Positions 51,049 to 60,532 of a stretch of 63,587 nucleotides of DNA are shown piece by piece. How positions within the stretch are numbered: the stretch's first letter is position 1; every line of letters starts with the position of its first letter. Origin of the DNA: Phycisphaeraceae bacterium (GTDB taxonomy: Bacteria; Planctomycetota; Phycisphaerae; Phycisphaerales; Phycisphaeraceae); the NCBI GenBank assembly GCA_020849625.1, contig JADLFV010000100.1:1-63587 (forward strand), read 5' to 3'. The translations under genes and the position numbers were made by a program. The notes under the pieces are model-generated. The model saw nothing but the letters and a program-made list of their open reading frames with translations, was not told the DNA's origin and did not search any database.

Positions 51049-52650
51049 TTATGCCGGTTGATCAGCGAGTGGGATATCATCCTCATCCTTGCCGGTGTGA
51101 CCCCAGATGGTCAACCTTGGCTCTGGTTGACGTCCGCTGGGGATCAGATAACCCACCAGGTAACCAATGCCAAACAGAAGCAGGTTGCCGATGACACCTG
51201 CATAATAGAGGTCGAAGCCGGCTGTCAAAGCCTCCGGCAATAACCCCCGACCTGACAGAACGCACCAGATCGAGAAGATCACCGTAAACAGGATCCCCAG
51301 CCCCACCGACCAGGAGTTGGCTCGCTGAGTCAAAAAGCCCAGCAGGAACACTGCGAGAATCCCCGCCTGCACAATGCCCCCGACGATGAGAAGGAAATCG
51401 TTGAGCGTCTTGGTGCTGGCATGGAGCAGTGCCAGAGCGCCCAGAACCATCACGACCGCAGCCAGGCCGGTGAATAGCCAACCGGCCCACAAGTAGTGCC
51501 TGTCACCGCGATGGCGCACCAGTTGGCGGCGATAGATATCGACGGTGACGACGCTGGAGAAGGAGTTCATATTGGCTGAGAGCGTTGACATGGCCGCCGC
51601 AGCCACGCCCGACACCACCAGGCCCACGACGCCTACCGGCGCCTGCGTGGTCAGAAAATAGGGCAGGATATCCTCCGCCTTACGCCCGCCGGTCAGCATC
51701 AGGGCCGCTTGTTCATCGGGGAACTTCTTGTAAAAGACATACATGCACGTGCCCATAAACATGAAGATGGCCCAGACGGGAATGCTCATGACTGTGCAAA
51801 GCCAGATGCTCTTGCGGGCTTCGCTGGCGGTCTTGGCTGCGACGTAGCGCTGCACGTTGCTTTGGCTGGTGCAGTATTCCGTCAACCAGTTAGTCATGCC
51901 CATCACGATCATCAGCAGGATGCTCTTGTGGGCCAGGTCATCAACCCAGCGTGTGGGTTCGATGGTTCCCGTGGTTGAATTCAAATCGCCCACGGACAGC
52001 TTGTGGTCCGCCCAGGCCGTGCTCACCACTTCGCCCGGCCCACCGGGGATCTGGATCAGCAGCAAAAGCAGGATCGCCAGCCCACCGCCCAGCAATACGA
52101 TGCTCTGGATGGCATCCGTCCAGATCACGGCATTCAGTCCACCAATTACCGTGTATCCAGCGGTGATAATGCCGGCGATCAGAATGCAAAGGTTGGGATC
52201 GAGTCCGGTGATGGTCTTGATGACCACGGAGAACAGGAAGAGAACGGCGCTGAGACGAAGCAGCATATAAATCGCAAACATGCTGGCACTGTAAAGACGC
52301 ACACCGGGTCCGAAGCGAGCCTCCAGATACTCATAAGCGCTGGTGACGCGTGATTTGCGATACAGGGGCACGAAGAACATCCCCGCAAACAGGATCGCCA
52401 ACGGCAGAACCAGAGCAGGTAGAAAACGCAGATACGCCGTTTTGTAGGCATCCGCCGGGTGCGCGATGAAGGTGATCGAGCTGATGTGCGCTCCAACCAG
52501 GCTCAAACCCAGCAGGATCCCGCCGTGACTGCGACCACCGGCAAAGTATTCATCCGTGCTCTTGTTGCGCCATGCGAAATAGACACCGATACTCGCCATG
52601 GCCAGCAGGTACACATAAATGATGATCTGGTCGATCCAATTCAGCGTCAC
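51049..52650 (-). CDS. Sodium:solute symporter (SSS/SLC5 family)
   Basis: The 533-residue carrier has about 13 to 14 spans. Family features are YFAGGRSHGGILLGLSLVGA, the sodium-site region IGGLNAVIWTDAIQS, and the central VVSGVAAAAMSTLSANMNSF. It imports a sugar, sugar acid or sialic-acid-like compound with sodium. It lies between the AKR and the FGE-sialidase gene, with about 106 bases on each side. Confidence 0.9.
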   Translation of the reverse strand: MTLNWIDQIIIYVYLLAMASIGVYFAWRNKSTDEYFAGGRSHGGILLGLSLVGAHISSITFIAHPADAYKTAYLRFLPALVLPLAILFAGMFFVPLYRKSRVTSAYEYLEARFGPGVRLYSASMFAIYMLLRLSAVLFLFSVVIKTITGLDPNLCILIAGIITAGYTVIGGLNAVIWTDAIQSIVLLGGGLAILLLLLIQIPGGPGEVVSTAWADHKLSVGDLNSTTGTIEPTRWVDDLAHKSILLMIVMGMTNWLTEYCTSQSNVQRYVAAKTASEARKSIWLCTVMSIPVWAIFMFMGTCMYVFYKKFPDEQAALMLTGGRKAEDILPYFLTTQAPVGVVGLVVSGVAAAAMSTLSANMNSFSSVVTVDIYRRQLVRHRGDRHYLWAGWLFTGLAAVVMVLGALALLHASTKTLNDFLLIVGGIVQAGILAVFLLGFLTQRANSWSVGLGILFTVIFSIWCVLSGRGLLPEALTAGFDLYYAGVIGNLLLFGIGYLVGYLIPSGRQPEPRLTIWGHTGKDEDDIPLADQPA

Positions 52651-52756
52651 GGGTCGCTCCTTAACCTGTGTGAAATTTCGTTCCCAGCTTGAATGGCCGC
52701 ATAAGGTGATGCGCCGTGTCGAGTGTCAAGGGCATCCGAAATCAGACTTGTGATCC

Positions 52757-54796
52757 TCAATCACTTCCCTTGCCCTGTCGCAGCCAGGCCAGGTTGAACT
52801 GGTAATGAATGCCGCTGGAGATCAGTTGAACCACGCCATCAGGCGTCTGTGTGGCGGCAAGGTAACCACGTGGCTCCGCATGAGTTTCATCCATCACGAA
52901 CTTACCCGTCCAGGCGTGGCCGTACAGTTCCCTGCGCTTGCCGTCACTGATCAGGCGCCATATCGGCCAGGTCTGCCCCTCGTCGAACGACAGAGCCGCG
53001 AACATGCCGAAGACGCGACGCACCTGGCCGTCCGCCATGGTCAGCTCCATGCCTGCAAAGTCAGGTTGGAGTTTGGCCTGGTGAGTGAACGAGATCATCA
53101 GCAGCGGCCCTTCCTGCAGCCGCACCAGGACCAGTCGCTGTCCCGGCCCGTCGATTACGGGAAATGGACTGCCGGAATAGCTCCACGTCCGGCCCATGTC
53201 GGTTGATATGCTCCGAGGCAAATAATTCTCAATCGGATTGCTGCGGCCGATCGCCATCAGACTGCCGTCGTGCAACTGCACCACACCCGCATGAAGACCG
53301 GCGATCCAGTGACCTGTCAAACCCGCTTCAAACTTCGGGGTGGGCGCGTCAATGCTGTGATCAGTCCAAGTGGCTCCTTGATCTGTGCTGATCTTGATGG
53401 TCGATCCATAACCTTTGCCGTATTTGTAAGGGTCATCACTCGCACCCACCACATCACATGCAAACAGAAGGTATCCCTCCCGCGTACGGATCGGGCCGGC
53501 AATGACCTGATTGCGTCCGGTGCGATGTTCGGGATCGATGATGCGCGTCTGCCAGGTCACGCCGTTGTCCAGGCTGGTGCGCATCACCAATGCGAGTTTG
53601 CCCCATGTGCCGTCGCTGCCCAGGCCGTTGAAATGATAGAGCGTGTCCCGGCCATCCCACCACAAAGCCGAGCCGTGCTCATTGCGATCGGCAGCGTTCC
53701 AGAATACCGATGGCATGTCCCATTGATCGTGCCCCTTGCGCAAACGAGCCGCGGCAACGGTTAACTCCCGGCCGGTCTCGCGAATCGTGCTGTACCAGAT
53801 GGCCAGCAAATCGCCGTTGGGACAGGCGGTGATTGCCGGTTGATGATTGTGGCCGTTGTAGAGGGGGCCATTTTCTCCAGCGCGAATCTGTACGAATGAC
53901 CTGGGCTCAGCGAAGTAGGGCACTTCCGAATCGGGGCCGTCAGACCAATTACAACGCTGCTGGGACACGTCCTGCGCCCACAGGGGGAAATCCGCCGCCG
54001 CAGGCTCAGTTGCCGGCTCCGCTGCCATCACCACGCGAAAGCCCACCAGCCAGTTTCGGTCCTCCGGCAGCAGGCTCATGCGGTTGGCGGATCGAAGATA
54101 TTGCTTTTCCGTATGGTGGCTGCCGCTCCTTGTCACGCGGCCGTCGCCAGATGACCGCCCGACAGGATCATCCTGATTTTCCGCCAGGTACGGTCCATAC
54201 CAGTCCAGGCACCATTCTTCCACGTGGCCATGCATGTCGTACAACCCCCAGGTATTGGGGGGGCTGGCTGCGACGGGAAGATCGATGGCGACATGCTCCC
54301 AGGCGGTCTTTTGTGCACGATCGTATGTCTCTGGCAGCTCATCGCCCGTGTGGTAAGCCGTCTTTGTTCCAGCCCGGCATGCATACTCCCACTCAGCCTC
54401 TGTCGGCAAACGATAAGTCGCGCCCTCTTTACCGCTGAGCCATTGGCAAAACGCAATCGCGTCGTGCCAGCTCACATAGACCACGGCATCGTCATCACCG
54501 GTGGACACGCCATGTTTGCCGCGCGACTGCTTGTGATCGGGATCGAACTGCTCGTATTGTTTATTGGTCACCTCGGTGGCAGCCATGAAAAATGGCTGCG
54601 TGATGCGCACCCGGCGCACGGGTTGCTCATCAAAATCACCGTCGTCGCTGCCCATGGCAAACTCCCCCGCCTCGATGCGCACCAGCGTCATGCCCAGCGT
54701 ATTGGTCATCGAGGCATCCCCGGGCATCCCTGTTGCTTGTGCGGCGACGACGGCCAGCAAGCCAAACCGGCACAGGTTCACGATCCGAATCATCAT
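52757..54796 (-). CDS. SUMF1/FGE-like domain fused to sialidase-like propeller
   Basis: The 679-residue product has a signal peptide (LCRFGLLAVVAAQATG). An FGE-sulfatase-type domain follows (residues 30-265; GMTLVRIEAGEFAMGSDDGD, YRLPTEAEWEYACRAG, GHVEEWCLDWYG, GFRVVMA). A C-terminal BNR/sialidase-like propeller follows (residues 320-670) with Asp-box-like repeats (STDQGATWTDHS, STDMGRTWSYSG, SFDEGQTWPIW). The FGE domain of such fusions usually lacks the activating cysteine function. It is predicted to be exported and to bind or cleave glycans. Confidence 0.87.
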   Translation of the reverse strand: MMIRIVNLCRFGLLAVVAAQATGMPGDASMTNTLGMTLVRIEAGEFAMGSDDGDFDEQPVRRVRITQPFFMAATEVTNKQYEQFDPDHKQSRGKHGVSTGDDDAVVYVSWHDAIAFCQWLSGKEGATYRLPTEAEWEYACRAGTKTAYHTGDELPETYDRAQKTAWEHVAIDLPVAASPPNTWGLYDMHGHVEEWCLDWYGPYLAENQDDPVGRSSGDGRVTRSGSHHTEKQYLRSANRMSLLPEDRNWLVGFRVVMAAEPATEPAAADFPLWAQDVSQQRCNWSDGPDSEVPYFAEPRSFVQIRAGENGPLYNGHNHQPAITACPNGDLLAIWYSTIRETGRELTVAAARLRKGHDQWDMPSVFWNAADRNEHGSALWWDGRDTLYHFNGLGSDGTWGKLALVMRTSLDNGVTWQTRIIDPEHRTGRNQVIAGPIRTREGYLLFACDVVGASDDPYKYGKGYGSTIKISTDQGATWTDHSIDAPTPKFEAGLTGHWIAGLHAGVVQLHDGSLMAIGRSNPIENYLPRSISTDMGRTWSYSGSPFPVIDGPGQRLVLVRLQEGPLLMISFTHQAKLQPDFAGMELTMADGQVRRVFGMFAALSFDEGQTWPIWRLISDGKRRELYGHAWTGKFVMDETHAEPRGYLAATQTPDGVVQLISSGIHYQFNLAWLRQGKGSD

Positions 54797-54916
54797 CTTC
54801 GCTCACTTTTGACCAAAGTTGACCTGCACACACATGTCCTGTCACGTGATCTAACGTTCGGCTTTGACGAGGTGGTCCAATATAGCCCTGCGGCAGGATC
54901 AAGTCATCTGTTGCGT

Positions 54917-54944
54917 ATTATATTTATAAAATACTAAGGGTCAA
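54917..54944 (-). promoter_or_regulatory. Promoter of the FGE-sialidase gene with flanking half-sites
   Basis: On the minus strand TTGACC (54939-54944) and a perfect TATAAT (54917-54922) are 16 bases apart. TTGCGT (54911-54916) and ACGCAAT (54948-54954) flank the promoter as inverted half-sites like those of the 47.5-kb operator. Confidence 0.55.
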
Positions 54945-54969
54945 TAGACGCAATATTTGTGGAAATTGC

Positions 54970-54998
54970 TTGACGGGCTGGGTTCAAACTGCTACTGT
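54970..54998 (+). promoter_or_regulatory. Promoter of the CoA-transferase operon
   Basis: TTGACG (54970-54975) and TACTGT (54993-54998) are 17 bases apart. The start would be near 55005, leaving a leader of about 100 bases. The ACGCAAT half-site lies 16 bases upstream of the -35 box. Confidence 0.5.
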
Positions 54999-55104
54999 CG
55001 GGGTGTCCCGCTGATTGGGAGGCCGAAACGTCGAGGACTGACAGAACGCGTGTCACGCAGCAGTCGATGTCTTTTCACTCAGCAAAACCCAGAGATTCCT
55101 ACTC

Positions 55105-56319
55105 ATGGCTCAGGCGTTGGATGGTGTTCGTGTGCTGGATTTCACGCAGTTGCTGCAAGGACCCTACGCCACGCAGATGCTTGGCGATCTCGGCGCCGAC
55201 GTGATCAAAGTGGAGCGGACGGGCAAGGGCGACATCCATCGCTCGATGACGTTTCTCAATCGCTGGGCGCCGGAAGGTGAATCTCCCTGCTTCCTGGCGT
55301 GGAACCGCAACAAGCGATCGCTCGCACTCGATCTCAAGACATCGGCCGCTCAAGAGGTCATCACCCGCCTCGCTCGCAAGGCGGACGTGTTGGTGGAGAA
55401 CTTCCGGCCGGGCGTGATGGATCGCCTGGGTTTCGGTTACGAAACGCTGCGTGAAATCAACCCACAGTTGATCTACTGCTCAGCCACGGGTTGGGGAGCT
55501 GATGGCCCGTACGTGGATCGACCGGGTCAGGACCTGCTGGTCCAGGGTATGGGCGGCGCCATGTGGGCCAGCGGCCGCGCCGATGATCCGCCCATTCCGC
55601 TGGGTACGGCACTGTGCGATCAACTCGGGGCCATGCACATTGTCTATGGCGTGCTGGCGGCGCTTTACCATCGCCAGCGCGGCGGGGGCGGTCAACGCAT
55701 CGAGGTGAACCTGCTGTCTTCGCTGATCGCGTTTCAAATGCAGGACTTCTTCGTCCTGCACAATCTCGGCCAGGGTTTTCCCAGACCGGCCTCGGGTATC
55801 GGCCATCCGGGATTTGGCGCGCCGTTCGGCGTGTATCGCACATCTGACGGCTATATCAGCGTGGCCATGAATCCATGGTCGAAATTTGTTTCCGTCCTGG
55901 AAGCTGCGGACCTGATGCAATATGACGATCCGCGGGTGCTGTTCGATCGGCGAGACGAGATATTTGAAAAAATCGAATCGATCATTTCCTGTAAGCCGAC
56001 GCAGCATTGGATGAGCGTCATGCTGGAGGCGGATCTGTGGGTGGCGCCGGTCAAGCGACTGGAAGAAGTGGCGGACGATCCACAGGTTCGCCACCTGAAC
56101 ATGTTCGTGGAGATCGAGCATCCAAGAGCGGGCCGGCTCAAGGTCACCAACATTCCCATTCAATTCAGCAGCACCCCCGGCCGGGTGCATCGGCCGCCGC
56201 CGCTGGTGGGGCAGCATACTCGCGAATTGCTCGCAGACTATGGCTTCACTGAAGAACAAATCCGTGACATGTTCGCCTCGGGGGCCGTCACGGCTGATAC
56301 CGATGAGGTGCAGACATGA
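55105..56319 (+). CDS. CaiB/BaiF family III CoA-transferase
   Basis: A 404-residue CoA-transferase. N-terminal VRVLDFTQLLQGPYATQMLG and LGADVIKVER are family hallmarks. The catalytic aspartate is in RPGQDLLVQGMGG. It moves CoA between carboxylic acids, here perhaps onto a hydroxy or sugar acid. It overlaps the enoyl-CoA hydratase gene by four bases, so the two probably act in sequence. Confidence 0.92.
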   Translation: MAQALDGVRVLDFTQLLQGPYATQMLGDLGADVIKVERTGKGDIHRSMTFLNRWAPEGESPCFLAWNRNKRSLALDLKTSAAQEVITRLARKADVLVENFRPGVMDRLGFGYETLREINPQLIYCSATGWGADGPYVDRPGQDLLVQGMGGAMWASGRADDPPIPLGTALCDQLGAMHIVYGVLAALYHRQRGGGGQRIEVNLLSSLIAFQMQDFFVLHNLGQGFPRPASGIGHPGFGAPFGVYRTSDGYISVAMNPWSKFVSVLEAADLMQYDDPRVLFDRRDEIFEKIESIISCKPTQHWMSVMLEADLWVAPVKRLEEVADDPQVRHLNMFVEIEHPRAGRLKVTNIPIQFSSTPGRVHRPPPLVGQHTRELLADYGFTEEQIRDMFASGAVTADTDEVQT

Positions 56320-57122
56320 GCGATTCACTGATCAATTACGCGGTCCGTGGCGGCGTGGCCAAATTGACGTTCAACCGGCCGCACCAGCTCAATGCCATGA
56401 ACACGCGCATGATGGAGCAGATCATTGCCGCGCTCAAGCAGATGCAGGCTGACGATGCGGTGCATGTCGGCATCCTCACCGGCGCGGGCAAGGCCTTCAT
56501 GGCCGGGGCGGACATCAAGGAATATGCCAACTGTGATGCTGCCGGTTTCCGGGCCTTTCAACGTCAGGCGGCGGTGCTGTATTCAGCGATCTGCGACTGC
56601 CCGCAGCCCATGCTGGCGGCGGTAAACGGCTACGCCCTGGGCGGGGGCTTTGAAATCGCGCTGGCATGTGATCTGATCCTGGCATCGGACAATGCAAAAC
56701 TGGGTCTGCCCGAGATCAAGATCGGTTTGATTCCCGGCGGTGGCGGGACACTGCGTCTGGCCCAGGCGGTGGGGCATCACCGGGCGATGGACATGGTGAT
56801 GACGGGTCGTTTCGTTGAAGCGTCCGAATTGTGCCGGGCCGGCCTGATCAGCCATGTCTATGCCGCGGAGGATTTCGAAGAAGCCGTGGATAGTTATGCC
56901 GGGCAACTCGCCTCTCAGCCGCCGTTGACGCTGCGTGCCATCAAGCGGCTGGCAAGGTATCCCGCTGGGGCGATTGAGCCGGCCTGGTTGAAGGAAGAGG
57001 CCCTGGCCCTCGAACAGGCATTCACCGCGCCGCAGGCCCGCGCCTGCATCGCCGCGTTTCAGAACAAAGATCAGGATGATGTTCGCCCGCGCGCCGGTTC
57101 GGTGAGTGAGTTGTCGCGATGA
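56316..57122 (+). CDS. Enoyl-CoA hydratase/isomerase family protein
   Basis: A 268-residue crotonase. The oxyanion-hole motifs are FMAGADIKEYA and GYALGGGFEIALACDLILAS, then LGLPEIKIGLIPGGGGTLRLA with the two catalytic Glu positions. It hydrates or isomerises an acyl-CoA made by the upstream CoA-transferase. The ATGA overlap continues into the next gene. Confidence 0.92.
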   Translation: MSDSLINYAVRGGVAKLTFNRPHQLNAMNTRMMEQIIAALKQMQADDAVHVGILTGAGKAFMAGADIKEYANCDAAGFRAFQRQAAVLYSAICDCPQPMLAAVNGYALGGGFEIALACDLILASDNAKLGLPEIKIGLIPGGGGTLRLAQAVGHHRAMDMVMTGRFVEASELCRAGLISHVYAAEDFEEAVDSYAGQLASQPPLTLRAIKRLARYPAGAIEPAWLKEEALALEQAFTAPQARACIAAFQNKDQDDVRPRAGSVSELSR

Positions 57123-58258
57123 TTGAACTGACAGGCATCACGTGGGATCATCCGCGCGGGTATGAGCCGCTGGTCGCGGCTTCTGCAGCCTATGCCCGCC
57201 AGAATGCCGTGCGCGTCACCTGGCGCCGCCGATCGCTCAAGGATTTCGGCGACGCCTCCGTGGTGGAGCTGGCGGATCGATTTGATCTGGTGGTGCTCGA
57301 TCACCCGCATGTGGGCGACATCGCAACCGCCGGGTGCCTGGCTCCGCTGGATGCACTGTTGCCCGATGAAGCCATGGAGTCGATACGCAGTCAGACGATC
57401 GGCCAGTGCTACCCGTCTTACACGTTTGCCGGGCGCCAGTGGGCGCTGCCCATTGATGCGGCAGCCCAGGTGGCCGTGATGTCCAGCGAACTAAATCCGC
57501 AGCAGGCGCCGGTGAATTGGGAGCAGGTCGAGGAGCTGGCCAGGTCGTCAAGACGAGAAGGCCGATGGGTGGCCTGGCCGCTGTGTCCCACGGATGCGGT
57601 GTGCTCATTTCTGACGCTGGCTGCCCAGGCAGGTGTCGCTCCGCGCGAGGATGCGATCACCTGGCCGCAACGCGACGTGGCTGCCGGCATCCTTGACCAG
57701 ATGCGGTCGCTTTGCAGCCTGATGCACCCGCACAGCACTCAATGGTCGCCGATTGACCTGTACGAGGCGATGACTGCTGGTGACCCGATCGTCTACTGTC
57801 CGCTGGCATTTGGATACATCAACTACACGGTGCAGTCTGAGGCGCGGCGCGAGCTTCGTTTCACCCTGCCGCCGGACCGGGCGGATGCCATACTCGGAGG
57901 TACGGGGATCGGCGTGTCAGCCGGCAGCAGGCACATCGGGGAAGCGGCCGCCCACGCGCTGTGGTTGGCCGGCGGCGCCTGTCAATCCGGCCTGTACATG
58001 CAGCATGGCGGGCAGCCCTCTGATCGTTCCGCATGGGAGCACGGCCCCCATTCACAGGCGCAGCGGTATTTTGACATGACCCGGCTCGCGATCGAACAAG
58101 CGTATGTCCGGCCCCGCTACCCGGGTTGGCCCGCGTTTCAGGAGAGCGCCGGCAAAATCATTCACCGCCTGCTCACCGCCGAGGCAGACATGCAGACCAC
58201 GACGAGCAAATTGTGCGAACTTCACGAACGGACCATCAGCCAGCAGGCGCGTCTCTGA
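57119..58258 (+). CDS. Solute-binding-protein-like fold without signal peptide
   Basis: The 379-residue product resembles extracellular sugar-binding proteins of ABC importers (FDLVVLDHPHVGDIATAGCL, TFAGRQWALPIDAAAQVAVMS, IGEAAAHALWLAGG). It has no signal peptide and begins directly with the first strand (MIELTGITWDHPRGYEPLVA). No ABC permease or ATPase is near. With coupled CoA-transferase and hydratase genes upstream it may be a cytoplasmic sensor or scaffold. Start fixed by ATGA overlap. Confidence 0.75.
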   Translation: MIELTGITWDHPRGYEPLVAASAAYARQNAVRVTWRRRSLKDFGDASVVELADRFDLVVLDHPHVGDIATAGCLAPLDALLPDEAMESIRSQTIGQCYPSYTFAGRQWALPIDAAAQVAVMSSELNPQQAPVNWEQVEELARSSRREGRWVAWPLCPTDAVCSFLTLAAQAGVAPREDAITWPQRDVAAGILDQMRSLCSLMHPHSTQWSPIDLYEAMTAGDPIVYCPLAFGYINYTVQSEARRELRFTLPPDRADAILGGTGIGVSAGSRHIGEAAAHALWLAGGACQSGLYMQHGGQPSDRSAWEHGPHSQAQRYFDMTRLAIEQAYVRPRYPGWPAFQESAGKIIHRLLTAEADMQTTTSKLCELHERTISQQARL

Positions 58259-58369
58259 CAGACTTGTGACAGACGTGAGAAACCTCGACGTTATGATAGG
58301 CGACAGCGTGATCGATGAACTCTATGACAAACTTCAGGGGCGCCTGCTGCCTGATGTGAGGGATGCAAC

Positions 58370-59431
58370 ATGTCCTTAGCCATGATTGCAAAAGCTGCCG
58401 GGGTTTCCGCGTCAACGGTCTCGCGCGTGATCAACGGCAAGCCCGGCGTATCCGAGCGCAAGTCGCGTGAGATATGGTCGTTGATCGAAGAGTTCAATCT
58501 CCAGCCCGCGCACCTGCGTCGGCCGCGCCTGTTGAATGTCAACAAAACCTCTGACGCGCGGGCCAGTCGCACCATCGCCCTCGTGCAGGTGGGTGGAGGG
58601 TCACAGCGCCATCCCGATCTGTTCACACAGATGCTCAACGGCATCATCCAGGCCGTCGAGGACTGCGGGATGGAATTGATGATCTTCAAAGTCAAGACCG
58701 GCCAGCCGTTGCCGATTTCGCTGACTCAGGGTGAAGTGGCGGGTGTGCTCTGGGCGGGCAATGATGAGGATGGATCCTTGATCAAAAGCCTGTCTCCGCT
58801 ACCGGTGGTGTCTCTGACCTCGCGTGTTGAAGGCAATGTTGACCACGTATTGCCGGGTAACGCCGCGGCAGGATCCTGTGCGGCACAATATCTCATCCAG
58901 GAAAACCATAAACGTCTGGCGTTTCTGAATCCCGTGCCGGACTCACACGTGTTTGCCCGGCGCGGTGAAGGATTCTGCCAAGTCGCGGATAAGGCGGGCA
59001 TACCCGTCTGCATCCTCGTGCCGGACAAGCCGCTGCTGCCTAATACCCGAGTCTGCCCCAGGCATATATCCGCGCTGGCCAAGGACCTGGTTGAGCGACT
59101 CTGCGCGATGAAGAAGCGTCCTACGGGCATGTTCGTTCCATCGGACATCATTGCCGCGGCGATCTACCCGATGCTGGCGCGCCGAGGCGTCCTGCCCGGG
59201 CGCGACATCCACATCGTCTCGTTCGGCGATCAGGAGGTGTGCCTGCTCGGGCTCGAGCCGCGTCCCGCCACCATCAACATCGGGCAGGAATTGATGGCCT
59301 GCCGCGCTGTTGAACAGTTAGTCTGGCGCATTCAACATCCCGACGAAACGCGGCCGTTCAGCGTCAGCATCGAACCGCTGCTCATTCCACCATCCACCAG
59401 CCAGGAGCGGGAAAACATCCCGTTGTGCTGA
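58370..59431 (+). CDS. LacI-family transcriptional regulator
   Basis: The 353-residue product has an N-terminal helix-turn-helix (MIAKAAGVSASTVSRVINGK) and a LacI/PurR-type sugar-binding domain (TIALVQVGGGSQRHPDLFTQ, LNGIIQAVEDCGM, PVVSLTSR, GMFVPSDIIAAAIYPMLARR). The hinge after the DNA-binding head is atypical (HLRRPRLLNVNK instead of a clear NxxARxL helix). It is the only regulator in the island and so the best candidate to bind the palindromes at 47.5 and 54.9 kb. Confidence 0.9.
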   Translation: MSLAMIAKAAGVSASTVSRVINGKPGVSERKSREIWSLIEEFNLQPAHLRRPRLLNVNKTSDARASRTIALVQVGGGSQRHPDLFTQMLNGIIQAVEDCGMELMIFKVKTGQPLPISLTQGEVAGVLWAGNDEDGSLIKSLSPLPVVSLTSRVEGNVDHVLPGNAAAGSCAAQYLIQENHKRLAFLNPVPDSHVFARRGEGFCQVADKAGIPVCILVPDKPLLPNTRVCPRHISALAKDLVERLCAMKKRPTGMFVPSDIIAAAIYPMLARRGVLPGRDIHIVSFGDQEVCLLGLEPRPATINIGQELMACRAVEQLVWRIQHPDETRPFSVSIEPLLIPPSTSQERENIPLC

Positions 59432-59480
59432 TCCCGCTCGGTATTGCTTGTTCATCAACCGTCTGAGTGAAATAACTTTT

Positions 59481-60467
59481 ATGGAATCGACACGCCCTGA
59501 AACCTGTTCGACCTCACAAACCCATGACGGATCAGCCCCCGCTGAACCGAATCGTCTGCCGGGTGGGTTATGGCCCGTCATGCTCACGTCATTCGACAGC
59601 AGCGGACAAGTGGATCATGCATCGCTGCGAGCATTGGTGGACTGGTATCTCGCACACGGCGCCGCGGGCTTGTTCGCCCTCTGCTTATCCAGTGAGCCCT
59701 ATCAGCTTGGTGCGGATGAACGCATGGAAGTTCTGGAGACGGTTCTTGACGCCAATGCCGGCCGGGTGCCGGTGGTGGTGGGCGCGCTGGGGCATACGGA
59801 CCGGTCCGAACTGATCGAGGAAATTCGGCTGCTGGGTAAATGTGACGTCAAGGGGGTGGTGTTGCACACCGGCGAGTTGATCGCACCGGAGGCCGGGGAC
59901 GAACAGTTGATTCCGGTGCTCGAAGAGATCTGCGAGGCAACGGATGATGTGCCGCTGGGTCTGTACGAGTGCCCTTATCCCAAGCGGCGTTATCTCGGCA
60001 GCGCCTCGGTGGATTGGGTGGCGCAATGCGATCGAATCGTGTACGTCAAGGCAACCTCGCATGACATTCGAGTCATCGAGGATCGCTGCCGTCGCTGGCG
60101 AGGCTCCGCCATCATGCACTGTCAGGCTTATGCCTGCAACGTGCTGGCAGCCTTGAAGGTGGGCCTTGATGGTTTCAGCGGCATTGCCAGCAACTTTTAC
60201 CCGGCCCTCTGCGCCTGGATCTGCAGCAATTACGAAACCGAGCCGGCGCTGGCTGCGCGCGTGCAGGAGTTTCTGGCGCGACACAATGATCTGACAGCAC
60301 GACATTACCCGACGTCGGCAAAATATTATCTCAACAAGCATGTCAATCCTCGGTTTGCACCGATCACTCGCTACGAGACAAGCCCCCTGGCCGAGGAAGA
60401 CCGCATCGCCTTGGATCACCTTGCCGTTGAGTCTAGGGAATTGCTTGAAGTCTGTCTGCCTAAGTGA
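59481..60467 (+). CDS. Dihydrodipicolinate synthase (DapA)-family lyase
   Basis: The 328-residue class I aldolase-fold protein has the Schiff-base lysine in RIVYVKATSHD and the conserved Tyr region LGLYECPYPKR. Family members include KDG aldolase, N-acetylneuraminate lyase and dehydratases for keto-deoxy sugar acids. Next to the UxuA homologue, a KDG-type cleavage is plausible; the neighbouring sialidase-like genes also allow sialate lyase. The start at 59481 (ATG) is preferred to the TTG at 59448. Confidence 0.85.
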   Translation: MESTRPETCSTSQTHDGSAPAEPNRLPGGLWPVMLTSFDSSGQVDHASLRALVDWYLAHGAAGLFALCLSSEPYQLGADERMEVLETVLDANAGRVPVVVGALGHTDRSELIEEIRLLGKCDVKGVVLHTGELIAPEAGDEQLIPVLEEICEATDDVPLGLYECPYPKRRYLGSASVDWVAQCDRIVYVKATSHDIRVIEDRCRRWRGSAIMHCQAYACNVLAALKVGLDGFSGIASNFYPALCAWICSNYETEPALAARVQEFLARHNDLTARHYPTSAKYYLNKHVNPRFAPITRYETSPLAEEDRIALDHLAVESRELLEVCLPK

Positions 60468-60532
60468 ACTTCAAGAGACAATCATCGTTCGCTGACTTTT
60501 AGAGAGTCGAACTGCCCACTGGGAGGTTGGAT

